Source: Coxiellaceae bacterium (GTDB lineage Bacteria > Pseudomonadota > Gammaproteobacteria > Coxiellales > Coxiellaceae). Taken from it: DNA of 48,220 nucleotides. This document shows positions 1-8,241 of this stretch, in pieces. The position numbers and the translations under genes are program-made. The DNA lies in the NCBI GenBank assembly GCA_029212925.1, contig JARGOB010000014.1, forward strand, positions 37,245 through 85,464. Direction: 5' to 3'. The notes beneath the pieces were generated by a model. That model did not search any database. It was not told where the DNA came from and worked only from the letters and a program-made list of their open reading frames with translations. Position 1 is the first letter of the stretch; every line of letters starts with the position of its first letter.

Positions 1-57
1 ACTCAGGTCAGGATGACAAACTCAGGTCAGGATGACAGACTCAGGTCAGGATGACAG
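1..57. repeat. 19-bp tandem repeat, three units
   Basis: Three consecutive 19-bp units (1-19, 20-38, 39-57) differ by one base at the unit end. Each contains ctcaggtcaggatgaca, and a partial fourth unit follows. The core resembles the tail (cgggatgaca) of the palindromic repeats at 22218-22290, 31064-31091 and 46706-46734, so it is probably a tandemly expanded half of the same repeat family. The window edge may cut the array. Confidence 0.85.
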
Positions 58-154
58 ACTTAAGTCCGCAATGTTGATCAAGTAATCCACTGTACAAACC
101 AACATAATCCGATACACTGATTTACTGGAAATTATTTGACCGTTGGAACATTAC

Positions 155-1306
155 ATGACAAACATCAAACGCTGGAGCATTGTTGTCACGAGCTGCGTGC
201 TAGTGGCTGGTTTAGCCTATTGGCTGTGGCATAAACCCGCACAAGTGCCGCACACCGTGACAGTTAAACGCATGACACTGCAGCAAAAAGTCACCGCCGT
301 TGGCCGCATCGTACCTAAACACATTGTCACGGTTAAGTCACCGCTGTCTGGTACAGTTAGTCAAATAAGTCATGATAGCGGAGATTACGTTAAAAAAGGC
401 ACCACCTTATTACAGGTCAAGCCCAATCCTACGCCACAACAACTGGCTGAAAAACTCGAATTAGTCGCACGTGATAAAGCAGCATTACAAAGCGATAGCC
501 AACAACTGAAAAATTACAGCCAATTACTCAAATATAAAGTCATTGGTAAAAACTACGAACAATATGTGCAAGCGCTGCAACACGTCAAACAAGACCAAGC
601 CACTTTAGATTTTGATCAACAGAATTTAGATCTATTACAAAAAGGTCAAACCACCATCAATGGTGAGGTAGTAAAAAATATTATTAATAGTCCGATCGAT
701 GGCTTTATTCTTAATCGTGGTGTGGATATCGGTGATTCAGTAGTATCACTGAATGATATGCAAACCGCTACCGCTTTATTTATTATCGCTAATATGCAAG
801 ACCTGCAATTTAAAGGCACCGTTGATGAAACCGATGCTAATCATTTAAAAACTGGCATGCCTGCCGATATTCAAATCGCAGCGATGCCGAAAAAAAACAT
901 CAAAGGTAAAATCACTTTACTCGCATTACAGTCCGACCAACAAAACCAAGTCGATAATCCTAATGCCAGTACGTCATCATCCACCAGTTCCACCACACCA
1001 TTCAACGTCGGCTTTGAAATTAATATTGCTAACTTAGTGATCCCAAAAAATGTGAAGCTGCGTTCAGGTTTTTCTGCTACCGCGACCATCGTGACCAAAA
1101 AAGTTAACAACGCGCTCACTGTCCCAGAGAATGCTTTAGTATTTAAACAAGACAAGACGTATGTGTATATCCCACAAAAACACAAACCAGCAAAACTGCA
1201 ATTGGTTACCACTGGCACCTCAGACGGATTGAATGTGCAAATCACTTCAGGCTTAACGAACAAGCAAACCATCGAAATCAAGAGCAAAGCCGATGAAAAA
1301 GCGTAA
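155..1306 (+). CDS. MacA-like periplasmic adaptor of an ABC efflux system
   Basis: Membrane-fusion (HlyD/MacA) protein expected to link an inner-membrane ABC transporter to a TolC-type channel. One N-terminal membrane segment (about residues 9-25) is followed by a lipoyl half-motif (SPLSGTVSQI, GDYVKKG), a coiled-coil hairpin rich in Gln/Lys, a second lipoyl half (INSPIDGFIL, GDSV) and a beta-barrel domain, as in MacA. The length, 383 residues, is near E. coli MacA (371). The frame extends upstream to a TTG at 143, but GGAA six bases before the ATG at 155 favours 155. It is the first gene of a five-gene operon and overlaps the next by 14 bases. The family call is firm; the exported substrate is unknown. 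Confidence 0.9.
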   Translation: MTNIKRWSIVVTSCVLVAGLAYWLWHKPAQVPHTVTVKRMTLQQKVTAVGRIVPKHIVTVKSPLSGTVSQISHDSGDYVKKGTTLLQVKPNPTPQQLAEKLELVARDKAALQSDSQQLKNYSQLLKYKVIGKNYEQYVQALQHVKQDQATLDFDQQNLDLLQKGQTTINGEVVKNIINSPIDGFILNRGVDIGDSVVSLNDMQTATALFIIANMQDLQFKGTVDETDANHLKTGMPADIQIAAMPKKNIKGKITLLALQSDQQNQVDNPNASTSSSTSSTTPFNVGFEINIANLVIPKNVKLRSGFSATATIVTKKVNNALTVPENALVFKQDKTYVYIPQKHKPAKLQLVTTGTSDGLNVQITSGLTNKQTIEIKSKADEKA

Positions 1307-2603
1307 TTTAATTACCGCGAGCAGCCTCTGCATTTTCTGTGTACCAGTTTTTGCTGATACGTTAAGCAGCAGTTACGCACTAGCCTTACAAAATGATCAC
1401 AGTTACCAACAAGTGGTTAATCAAAATAAAGCCATCGGTGAAGACACTGCCATTAACCGCGGGCATTTATTACCGCAACTGTCTGCCAGCGGAAGTTATC
1501 AAACCGCCTATAACAGCAACCCCAATGGCAACACCAAAAATCAGCAGTGGACTGCCAATCTACGACAACCACTGATTAACGTGCGATTGTGGCAACAATT
1601 ACGCGCCGCTAAAAAGAATCAAGCCGCCGCTGAATTATCAATCGCTGCGGGGCGACAAGCACTGATGTTACGTGTCGCCAACAGTTATTTTGCTTTAGCA
1701 AAAGCTAAACAAACTTTGCAAGTAAACCAACAACAATTGACCGCACAAAAACAATTGGTGAATATCGCACAACATTATTTCAAATCAGGCAAGTCGATTA
1801 GCACTGACGTATCTAGCGCCAAAGCCGCTTATAAACAAAGCCAAGTCACCGTGATTAACAGTAAGAACCAATTACAAATAGCACAATCCAGCCTGGCTAT
1901 TATTACCGGCAAGCTAACACAACGGATGGCATTGATAACCTTCAATCCCACACTCACCACACCCACACCGAAATCAGTTACCCCCTGGGTAACACAAGCC
2001 AAAAATGCTAACCTCGCTGCGCAAAGTGATCGCTATAAAATGATGGCAGCGATGGATGATATTAAGTTAGCTGAAGCAAGTCACTACCCCACTTTAAATG
2101 CTTCGGCCACCTATCAAAACTTTCACGGCAATAATGACGTTACCGGCACCACCAATAACCAAGGTACCACTATCGGTGTAAACGTAGACTTTCCTATTTT
2201 CAGTGGTGGCTCAGTTGTAGCACAAACCAAGAAAGCGACTTACAACTACCAAGCCAGCAGTCAAGCCTGGCAAGCTGATGTCGCCAATGCTAGCGATCAA
2301 GCACGGCAATCTTTTCAATCCATTATTAATGACATTGCTCAGATCAATGCGTTAAACCAAACGATTACCATTCAACAAAAAGCATTAACCGATATTATTC
2401 ACGCCTATGAAGGTGGGCTGCGATCGATGAACGATGTTCTTAATCAACAAACCGTTTTATACATGTCCAAACGCCAATTGATTAACGCACGCTACGATTA
2501 TCTGTATAAACAACTGACATTAAAAAATGCCGTCGGCAGCTTAAACGTGCAAGATGTTGATCATATCAACCAATTGTTCAATAAGCACGAGTCACGCGTA
2601 TGA
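1293..2603 (+). CDS. TolC-family outer-membrane efflux protein
   Basis: A 436-residue outer-membrane efflux channel. An N-terminal signal peptide (KKR, then a hydrophobic core ending near VFA-DT, about residue 21) precedes two repeats of long Gln/Ala/Asn-rich helices and short strands typical of TolC/OEP proteins (for example the segment around LAEASHYPTLNASATYQ and VDFPIFSGG). It overlaps the upstream adaptor gene by 14 bases and the downstream permease gene by 4 bases (ATGA), so translation is probably coupled. Having channel, adaptor and ABC parts in one operon suggests a dedicated exporter rather than use of a shared TolC. Confidence 0.9.
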   Translation: MKKRNLITASSLCIFCVPVFADTLSSSYALALQNDHSYQQVVNQNKAIGEDTAINRGHLLPQLSASGSYQTAYNSNPNGNTKNQQWTANLRQPLINVRLWQQLRAAKKNQAAAELSIAAGRQALMLRVANSYFALAKAKQTLQVNQQQLTAQKQLVNIAQHYFKSGKSISTDVSSAKAAYKQSQVTVINSKNQLQIAQSSLAIITGKLTQRMALITFNPTLTTPTPKSVTPWVTQAKNANLAAQSDRYKMMAAMDDIKLAEASHYPTLNASATYQNFHGNNDVTGTTNNQGTTIGVNVDFPIFSGGSVVAQTKKATYNYQASSQAWQADVANASDQARQSFQSIINDIAQINALNQTITIQQKALTDIIHAYEGGLRSMNDVLNQQTVLYMSKRQLINARYDYLYKQLTLKNAVGSLNVQDVDHINQLFNKHESRV

Positions 2604-3832
2604 ATTTTGCTGAGTTGATCCATCAAACCTTAAACAGTTTGCGAACGCATAAACTGCGCAGCTTTCTGGCGTTGTTTGGTATTATGTGGGGCACACTGTC
2701 AGTGGTTTTACTCTTAGCACTCGGCAATGGTTTTTATAATTACAATCAACATCAAATGATGAAAATTGCCAATGGCCAAATTTTTATGCGTGCCGGCATG
2801 ACAACAAAGCCCTATCAAGGTCGACCCAGCGGTCAATTCATTCATATAAAGGTGAACGACATACTGGCTATGGCCAGTGACATATCACAAATCAAAATGA
2901 TTACACCGCTGATGAACTTCGCCACCGTTGGCATGACATTTACTTCAGGCAAGCATCAAATGAAGGGTAATCTCGAAGGCGTGTCCAATGACTATATCAA
3001 TATCACGCAAACTGAAATCGCACCAGGCGGGCACTTTTTTAACAAGCTGGATTTACAACATAAAAATTCCGTTATCGTGTTAAACAATCACATGAGAAAA
3101 GTACTGTTTCCTAACAGTAACCCTATCAACCAAACGGTATGGGTATCGGGTATACCGTTTACTGTAGTCGGCTACAAACAAGCACAAAAACAAGGCGGCG
3201 CGCATTGGCGTGGTGACTTAAGTTACATCCCTTACACTACCTATCAAAAAATGTGGGGGGATCAAGATTCAGCGGAAATAGCACTAATAACCCACTCACC
3301 TTCACAGGTTGACACAACCAAACAAGCCATTCGACAATATTTAGCCGCTCGCTTTCATTTTGATCCCACTGATTCTCAAGCCATCATGATGCCAGACCTA
3401 ACTAAGATCGTGCACTTCTTTAGTTGGTTCTTTTGGGGAATAAAAACTTTTTTAATTTTTTGTGGCGCATTGACCTTAACGGTAGGTGGTATTGGTGTCG
3501 CCAATATTATGTTTCTGATTGTTAATGAGCGCACCGCAGAGATTGGGCTACGCCTAGCGCTTGGCTCACCCGATGCTAGTATTTTATGGCAAATATTGAT
3601 TGAGTCATTAATGCTAGTTTTTATTGGCGGCATTGCTGGCATCTTAATAGCAATGGCGATCGTATCTGCATTACAACACATGCCATTGCCACCTTGGATC
3701 GGCAGACCAGAAGTATCAGCCATCGCTATGCTAATTAGCTTTGTTACACTAGCGGCTGTTGGCGTAGCAGCTGGCTATTTCCCAGCAAAAAAAGCTTCGC
3801 TACTTGAACCAGTCGTTGCATTAGCGGGATAA
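2600..3832 (+). CDS. MacB/FtsX-type ABC transporter permease (first)
   Basis: Inner-membrane permease with the MacB arrangement: an N-terminal transmembrane segment (about 20-45), a large periplasmic MacB_PCD domain, and three C-terminal membrane segments making an FtsX domain (about 280-400). The FtsX loop VNERTAEIGLRLALGSPDASI and the terminal PAKKASLLEPVVAL are typical of the family. There is no nucleotide-binding domain, unlike E. coli MacB, where the ATPase is fused; here the ATPase is the last gene of the operon. Length 410 residues. The gene starts within the stop of the TolC-like gene (4-base overlap). Confidence 0.9.
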   Translation: MNFAELIHQTLNSLRTHKLRSFLALFGIMWGTLSVVLLLALGNGFYNYNQHQMMKIANGQIFMRAGMTTKPYQGRPSGQFIHIKVNDILAMASDISQIKMITPLMNFATVGMTFTSGKHQMKGNLEGVSNDYINITQTEIAPGGHFFNKLDLQHKNSVIVLNNHMRKVLFPNSNPINQTVWVSGIPFTVVGYKQAQKQGGAHWRGDLSYIPYTTYQKMWGDQDSAEIALITHSPSQVDTTKQAIRQYLAARFHFDPTDSQAIMMPDLTKIVHFFSWFFWGIKTFLIFCGALTLTVGGIGVANIMFLIVNERTAEIGLRLALGSPDASILWQILIESLMLVFIGGIAGILIAMAIVSALQHMPLPPWIGRPEVSAIAMLISFVTLAAVGVAAGYFPAKKASLLEPVVALAG

Positions 3833-3837
3833 TTACT

Positions 3838-5088
3838 ATGGCCATATCATTATCACTGACGTTTAAAGAAATGCTATCGCAAAAGTCACGATTATTTTTG
3901 ACGTTGTTTGCAGTCGCTTGGGGTACCGCTTCGATTGCTGGCATGTTAGCTGTTGGAGAAGGACTGCGCACCACGTTTGGTCATGCCATGGATAATGCAG
4001 GACCCGGCCTGCTCTATATATCACCCGGAAAATCATCGATGGGCTATCAAGGCACACCAATAAACACACCGACATATATAACGCCTGATGACCTCCAGGT
4101 CGCGCGTCAATCAGTACCGCACATTAAAACCATTATCGGTGAATATGAATTCAGCGGCATGAAGCTCACCTATCACAACCATAAAGCGATGTATTACAGT
4201 GGTCGTGCGGTAACGCCTAGTTATTCACAGCTACGCGCCATTAACACTATCTCACCAGGACGCTTTATAAACGCAAACGATATGCAGCAACGCCGACGAG
4301 TGATGGTATTGGGTCAGCAAGTAGCTAAATGGCTCTTCCCGCACAGCAATGCATTAGGCAAAATAATATCTCTCGATCATTGGCCTTTTGAGGTCATTGG
4401 TGTGGCCGCCAAAAAAATTCAAATGTCGAGTTTTGGACCCAGTGATGATTACCAAGTCTATGTCCCACAAACCACCTATACCAGCTTAAGCCAAGATCGA
4501 CACATGACGGATTGGATGATCTTAGCGAACAAACCAGATGATAACCCAACGATTGAAAAAGACATACGCCATTTAATTGCATTGCGTCATGGCTTTAATC
4601 CAACCGACCCAGGCATTGTCTCAAGCACCAATATGTATGAGTATCAGCAACAAACTAATCGTGTGTTCACTGGCATGCAAATATTTTTAGGCATTGTTGG
4701 CAGTATAACTTTACTAGTCGCGGGATTAGGCATTGCTAATGTGATGTTTGTTTCCGTACGTCGCGCCACCCGATTAATTGGCGTACAAATGGCCATGGGG
4801 GCACGTGGCATTCACATTTTAATGCATTATCTTTTACAATCCTTGATGGTGACTTTAACCGGCGGCGTGATTGGCATGGCAGGAGCGGGGGTCATTGTAT
4901 GGATTATTAATCGCATTCCGATTCATTCGGATGTATTTGAAATGATAGGCAAGCCACACCCGATATTATCGTGGGGCGTTTTACTATCAACGATTGTTGT
5001 ATTAACTATTATCGGTTTGATTGCTGGTTATTTACCTGCACGTAAGGCCGCAGCGATCAACCCAGTTGAGGCATTGATGTATGAGTAA
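3838..5088 (+). CDS. MacB/FtsX-type ABC transporter permease (second)
   Basis: A second permease of the same design, 416 residues: one N-terminal membrane helix (about 18-40), a periplasmic domain, then three C-terminal helices with FtsX signatures (GLGIANVMFVSVRRATRLIG, and PARKAAAINPVEAL at the end). It is related to but clearly diverged from the upstream permease, which suggests the transporter works as a heterodimer of the two permeases on one ATPase dimer. Only five bases separate it from the preceding stop, and its 3' end overlaps the ATPase gene by 8 bases. Confidence 0.9.
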   Translation: MAISLSLTFKEMLSQKSRLFLTLFAVAWGTASIAGMLAVGEGLRTTFGHAMDNAGPGLLYISPGKSSMGYQGTPINTPTYITPDDLQVARQSVPHIKTIIGEYEFSGMKLTYHNHKAMYYSGRAVTPSYSQLRAINTISPGRFINANDMQQRRRVMVLGQQVAKWLFPHSNALGKIISLDHWPFEVIGVAAKKIQMSSFGPSDDYQVYVPQTTYTSLSQDRHMTDWMILANKPDDNPTIEKDIRHLIALRHGFNPTDPGIVSSTNMYEYQQQTNRVFTGMQIFLGIVGSITLLVAGLGIANVMFVSVRRATRLIGVQMAMGARGIHILMHYLLQSLMVTLTGGVIGMAGAGVIVWIINRIPIHSDVFEMIGKPHPILSWGVLLSTIVVLTIIGLIAGYLPARKAAAINPVEALMYE

Positions 5089-5746
5089 ATTAACATTAAA
5101 AAACGTATGCAAAACCTATGAAATGGGTGGTGTCATAGTCAAAGCACTAGATGATATTAATTTAACCATCAACCCTGGTGAGCATGTCGCAATACTTGGC
5201 CCATCTGGTTCGGGTAAATCAACACTGATGAATGTATTAGGCTGCCTCGACACCCCCACCAGCGGCACATATACCATGGATGACAAAGACGTTAGTCAAC
5301 TAACACGACGTGAATTAGCACACGTGCGTAACCAAGAAATTGGCTTTATCTTTCAGAGTTTTAATTTATTGGATTACGCTACTGCGTTAGAAAATGTAGC
5401 ACTGCCCTTAATTTATCGCGGCATTAATAAAATCGAACGCGAAGCTAAAGCCAAACAATTACTCAAACAAGTTGGTCTTGAGAATCGCATACACCACAAA
5501 CCCAAAGAATTATCCGGTGGTCAACGTCAACGCGTCGCCATTGCTCGCGCGTTAGTTGGTGACCCACACATGATACTGGCCGATGAACCCACCGGTAACC
5601 TTGATAGCGAATCCGGTGTTGCCATCATGCAACACCTAAAGCAATTATCCGAGCAAGGTAAAACTATTATTGTCGTCACCCATGATTTGGAACTGGCTAA
5701 ACAGTTTTCACGTGTGATTCAAATCAAAGATGGTCGAGCTATTTAA
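5081..5746 (+). CDS. ABC transporter ATP-binding protein (MacB/LolD type)
   Basis: A 221-residue ATPase expected to power the two permeases encoded just upstream. Walker A is GPSGSGKST (about residues 41-49), the Q-loop region is FIFQSFNLL, the signature is LSGGQRQRVAIARAL (about 144-158), Walker B is MILADEPTGNLDSE and the switch histidine is in VVTHD. It belongs to the MacB/LolD-like group (GNLDSESG). The ATG at 5081 overlaps the permease stop. It is the last gene of the operon. A short copy of its 3' end (VIQIKDG-x-A then stop) recurs at 6738-6770. Confidence 0.95.
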   Translation: MSKLTLKNVCKTYEMGGVIVKALDDINLTINPGEHVAILGPSGSGKSTLMNVLGCLDTPTSGTYTMDDKDVSQLTRRELAHVRNQEIGFIFQSFNLLDYATALENVALPLIYRGINKIEREAKAKQLLKQVGLENRIHHKPKELSGGQRQRVAIARALVGDPHMILADEPTGNLDSESGVAIMQHLKQLSEQGKTIIVVTHDLELAKQFSRVIQIKDGRAI

Positions 5747-5775
5747 CCAGCATGATGGCTTATAAGAATCGAGGA

Positions 5776-6663
5776 TTATGACGATAACCTTCTCATATTT
5801 TTTGGTTTAAATGTATCAACGTCAATAACACCCGCATGTTTTAACTGTAATCTTTTCTGTTTTAAGCCAAGGGGTTCTGCCGCACATTTTATAATATAAT
5901 CACTGACAACACGGTCACCAATGACGTGTGACATTATATCAACGTGCTTTGCCGCTTTATACTCAACCCAAACAAAAGGTCTACCTCTACCCTCTGCTTT
6001 TTGTTTATACCTTCGAGACAAATTGTAAACAGCGCTATAGTGTTTACGATGAGGCACGACGATCATTGTTTTTTTGGGTAAAGGCATCTCAGCTGGGTTA
6101 AGGTAACCAGCTGCTGAAAACATCGATGCACAACTGGATTTGTGTGTCACTTTACTCGTATCACAAAACATATTAGAAACTGAAATAACGGGAAGTCCAA
6201 ACTGACAAGCAAGAGATAACGCCACATACCCACCCTGACAATGCCCAGATAACACAGCCGCGGAGACTGTAAAACCATATTCTTTTAGTAATGCTACAAT
6301 TGATAACCAAGCGACCTTACTATTTACCAACATATCACGCGCCGTTTGATGAACATCACGATCGACAATCACCCAACTTATATTGTCATTATGTAATCTA
6401 TCCATTAATGGTTGGTATAAATGATGCCTAGCAAGCCCATCCCCTGCCATTTCTACGCAACTATCTAACAACTTAGGAACAAAAAATACTAAAACAGGCT
6501 GTGTTGTATCAACAGATAATGAATATGAATAAGTATGCCGCCTATCTTCGGGAGCTAAGTATATGCGCTCACCTCGCTGGTATTCACCATCATAATCAAC
6601 AGCTTCAACTGCACGCAGCGAAGCTATAACCTCATCTCCAGCTTTTTTTGGACTATATTTCAT
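5776..6663 (-). CDS. Alpha/beta-hydrolase-like protein with a cysteine nucleophile elbow
   Basis: A 295-residue protein without a signal peptide or membrane segment. The centre reads LSGHCQGGYVALSLA (about residues 138-152): this fits the G-x-nucleophile-x-G elbow of alpha/beta hydrolases with Cys142 in place of the usual serine, as in dienelactone hydrolases. Before it are beta-strand-like VLVFFVP and WVIVDRD; after it an H-x-D segment (AKHVDIMSHV, about 238-246) could supply the catalytic histidine. A hydrolase role is inferred from this pattern only and I do not recognise the family. No convincing Shine-Dalgarno is seen before the ATG at 6663. It sits alone and convergent to the export operon. 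Confidence 0.65.
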   Translation of the reverse strand: MKYSPKKAGDEVIASLRAVEAVDYDGEYQRGERIYLAPEDRRHTYSYSLSVDTTQPVLVFFVPKLLDSCVEMAGDGLARHHLYQPLMDRLHNDNISWVIVDRDVHQTARDMLVNSKVAWLSIVALLKEYGFTVSAAVLSGHCQGGYVALSLACQFGLPVISVSNMFCDTSKVTHKSSCASMFSAAGYLNPAEMPLPKKTMIVVPHRKHYSAVYNLSRRYKQKAEGRGRPFVWVEYKAAKHVDIMSHVIGDRVVSDYIIKCAAEPLGLKQKRLQLKHAGVIDVDTFKPKNMRRLSS

Positions 6664-6737
6664 GCAGTTACAATTTATCTATAAATACTAGTATTATAGT
6701 TTATACGATCCCGAGAAAAAATACAATACTGCAATAT

Positions 6738-6770
6738 GTGATTCAAATTAAGGATGGAAAAGCTTATTGA
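6738..6770 (+). pseudogene. Scar matching the 3' end of the upstream ABC ATPase gene
   Basis: Eleven codons, gtg through tga, encode VIQIKDGKAY and stop. The true end of the ATPase gene (5714-5746) encodes VIQIKDGRAI and stop. By hand alignment 26 of 33 bases agree and several of the differences are synonymous, so this is probably the remnant of a second ATPase copy or of an insertion or duplication that brought in the 5776-6663 gene. It lies partly inside the 3' end of the opposite-strand ATPase gene ending at 6748. Confidence 0.5.
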
Positions 6771-7911
6771 TGAAATCACGCCAACCACATAGCGTAAAAT
6801 CTGAAAATACGTTACCCTCCTCACCTGCGTAAATCAAAAAATTATCGGTTTGATTTTTGGAAATTTTACACCATCGTAAAATGCCACTTGCCAAGTCACC
6901 ACTGTATGTACTCGATGACTTAATTTCTACGGCCTGTAATTTTCCACCTGTTTCAATTAAACAATCCACCTCATCACCTGACTGACTGCGCCAAAAATAA
7001 ATCGGTGGCTTGCGGCCTAGCATATCGAACTTTTTACAAATCTCACTAATTACATAGCCTTCAAAAATAGCACCGCGCATACTATGAAGCTTTAGATGGT
7101 CGATTGAATCAATATTCAGTAAATGACAAACAACACCTGAATCATAAAAATATAACTTACAACTTTTCACCAAACGCTTATTGAAATTAACATGGTAAGG
7201 CCTCAACCTAAAAACAACATAACTTGCTTCTAGGATATTTAACCAACTCTCAATGGTACCTACAGATACACCACATGCTGTTGCAATATTGCTTAGCACC
7301 AATAACTGCCCATGACGCGCAGCACACATCCTTAAAAAAACATGAAATTTATTTAAATTATTGATGTTAACCATAAGGCGAACATCTCTTTCTATATAGG
7401 TTGCTATGTAGTTCTCAAACCACAATTGCTTATCCATACCGCTCTTATAAATGCCTGGATAACTGCCATCAAATATATACTGCCACAATTCCGGGGGGTT
7501 TCTAGCCGATACATACTCTTCATAACTTAAAGGCAGCAATGATAATTGTGCAACCCGACCCGCTAATGATTGAGAAATTTTTTCAGATAGTAAAAAATTT
7601 TGCGAACCCGAAAGAATAAACTGACCAGGCCTATCTACTTCATCGACATGCACTTGTATATATGAAAAAAGCTCAGGAAATCGCTGTGCCTCATCAATAA
7701 TAATGGGCGTCACTTGCTGCTTTAGAAAATCCTGCGGATCTTGTTTTACTACATCCAGCATGCTTGGCAACTCAAGATTATAATAGGGACTATTCTTAAA
7801 CATCTGCCTAAGCAGCGTTGTCTTACCACTTTGCCGGGGGCCTGTTAGTGATACAACACGAAACGCTTCTAGCGCTTGAATAATGGTTGGTTTAATCGCT
7901 CTTTTAAACAT
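6748..7911 (-). CDS. ATP-binding protein, AAA_14 plus DUF4143
   Basis: A 387-residue ATPase of the widespread AAA_14/DUF4143 family of unresolved role. Walker A is GPRQSGKTT (residues 24-32), Walker B is IIIDEAQ (about 70-76), sensor-like FILSGSQNF follows, and LPLSYEEY is a family hallmark. The C-terminal part has GDEVDCLI...LQAVEIKSS, which fits a PD-(D/E)xK nuclease-like core. Such genes are often horizontally transferred orphans. An inverted repeat lies 32-76 bases upstream (7943-7987) and may be its operator. The neighbouring genes give no functional hint. Confidence 0.85.
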   Translation of the reverse strand: MFKRAIKPTIIQALEAFRVVSLTGPRQSGKTTLLRQMFKNSPYYNLELPSMLDVVKQDPQDFLKQQVTPIIIDEAQRFPELFSYIQVHVDEVDRPGQFILSGSQNFLLSEKISQSLAGRVAQLSLLPLSYEEYVSARNPPELWQYIFDGSYPGIYKSGMDKQLWFENYIATYIERDVRLMVNINNLNKFHVFLRMCAARHGQLLVLSNIATACGVSVGTIESWLNILEASYVVFRLRPYHVNFNKRLVKSCKLYFYDSGVVCHLLNIDSIDHLKLHSMRGAIFEGYVISEICKKFDMLGRKPPIYFWRSQSGDEVDCLIETGGKLQAVEIKSSSTYSGDLASGILRWCKISKNQTDNFLIYAGEEGNVFSDFTLCGWRDFINKLFHP

Positions 7912-7942
7912 AATTATCTCTTTTTAATCATAAAGATAGACT

Positions 7943-7987
7943 ATTTTGTGTAAAATATCAAGTTAGATTTTAAATTTTACATAAAAT
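7943..7987. promoter_or_regulatory. Inverted repeat before the DUF4143 ATPase gene
   Basis: attttgtgtaaaat (7943-7956) and attttacataaaat (7974-7987) are inverted copies, 13 of 14 positions complementary, separated by 17 bases. Each arm is also nearly self-palindromic. The pair sits just upstream of the gene starting at 7911 (minus strand), a suitable place for an operator; a small mobile-element end is an alternative. Confidence 0.45.
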
Positions 7988-8115
7988 ACATATACAAGCA
8001 TTATATCAGATAGTTACAGTCAGATTGTTCTCAACACATGATGAAGCAGGCACCGCTTGACCCAACCCCAAAATAAGGCACAATAATATCAGCTTTATTT
8101 AATAGGATGGATTCT

Positions 8116-8241
8116 ATGCAGGTATCGCGACACATCATGCGCCTACTGATGTTGGTGATGGTTATTTTTTTCGCTATTTATGGTCGAAGTAATGCATCAT
8201 TCACTCCGACGATTACTTTAATAGCTTCTCATACGATTTAA
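8116..8241 (+). CDS. Possible small membrane peptide (41 aa)
   Basis: An ATG with AGGATGG five bases upstream opens 41 codons. A short basic N-terminus (MQVSRHIMR) is followed by a strongly hydrophobic stretch (LLMLVMVIFFAIY, about residues 10-22) and a polar tail ending ASHTI. This looks like a single-pass membrane or secreted peptide. Its last 29 bases overlap the 3' end of the opposite-strand gene ending at 8213. No homologue is recognised; chance is possible because the frame is short. Confidence 0.35.
   Translation: MQVSRHIMRLLMLVMVIFFAIYGRSNASFTPTITLIASHTI

Noticed and set aside
1..57. CRISPR array
   Set aside because: The 19-bp units are directly tandem with no spacers, and there are no cas genes in the window.
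871..1287. 138-codon minus-strand frame opposite the MacA-like gene
   Set aside because: Antisense shadow; no start signal and hydrophobic composition mirrors the coding strand.
8057..8089. ttgacc and taatat as a promoter for the small peptide gene
   Set aside because: The spacing is 21 bases, too long for a sigma-70 promoter; shifted -10 choices are poor matches.
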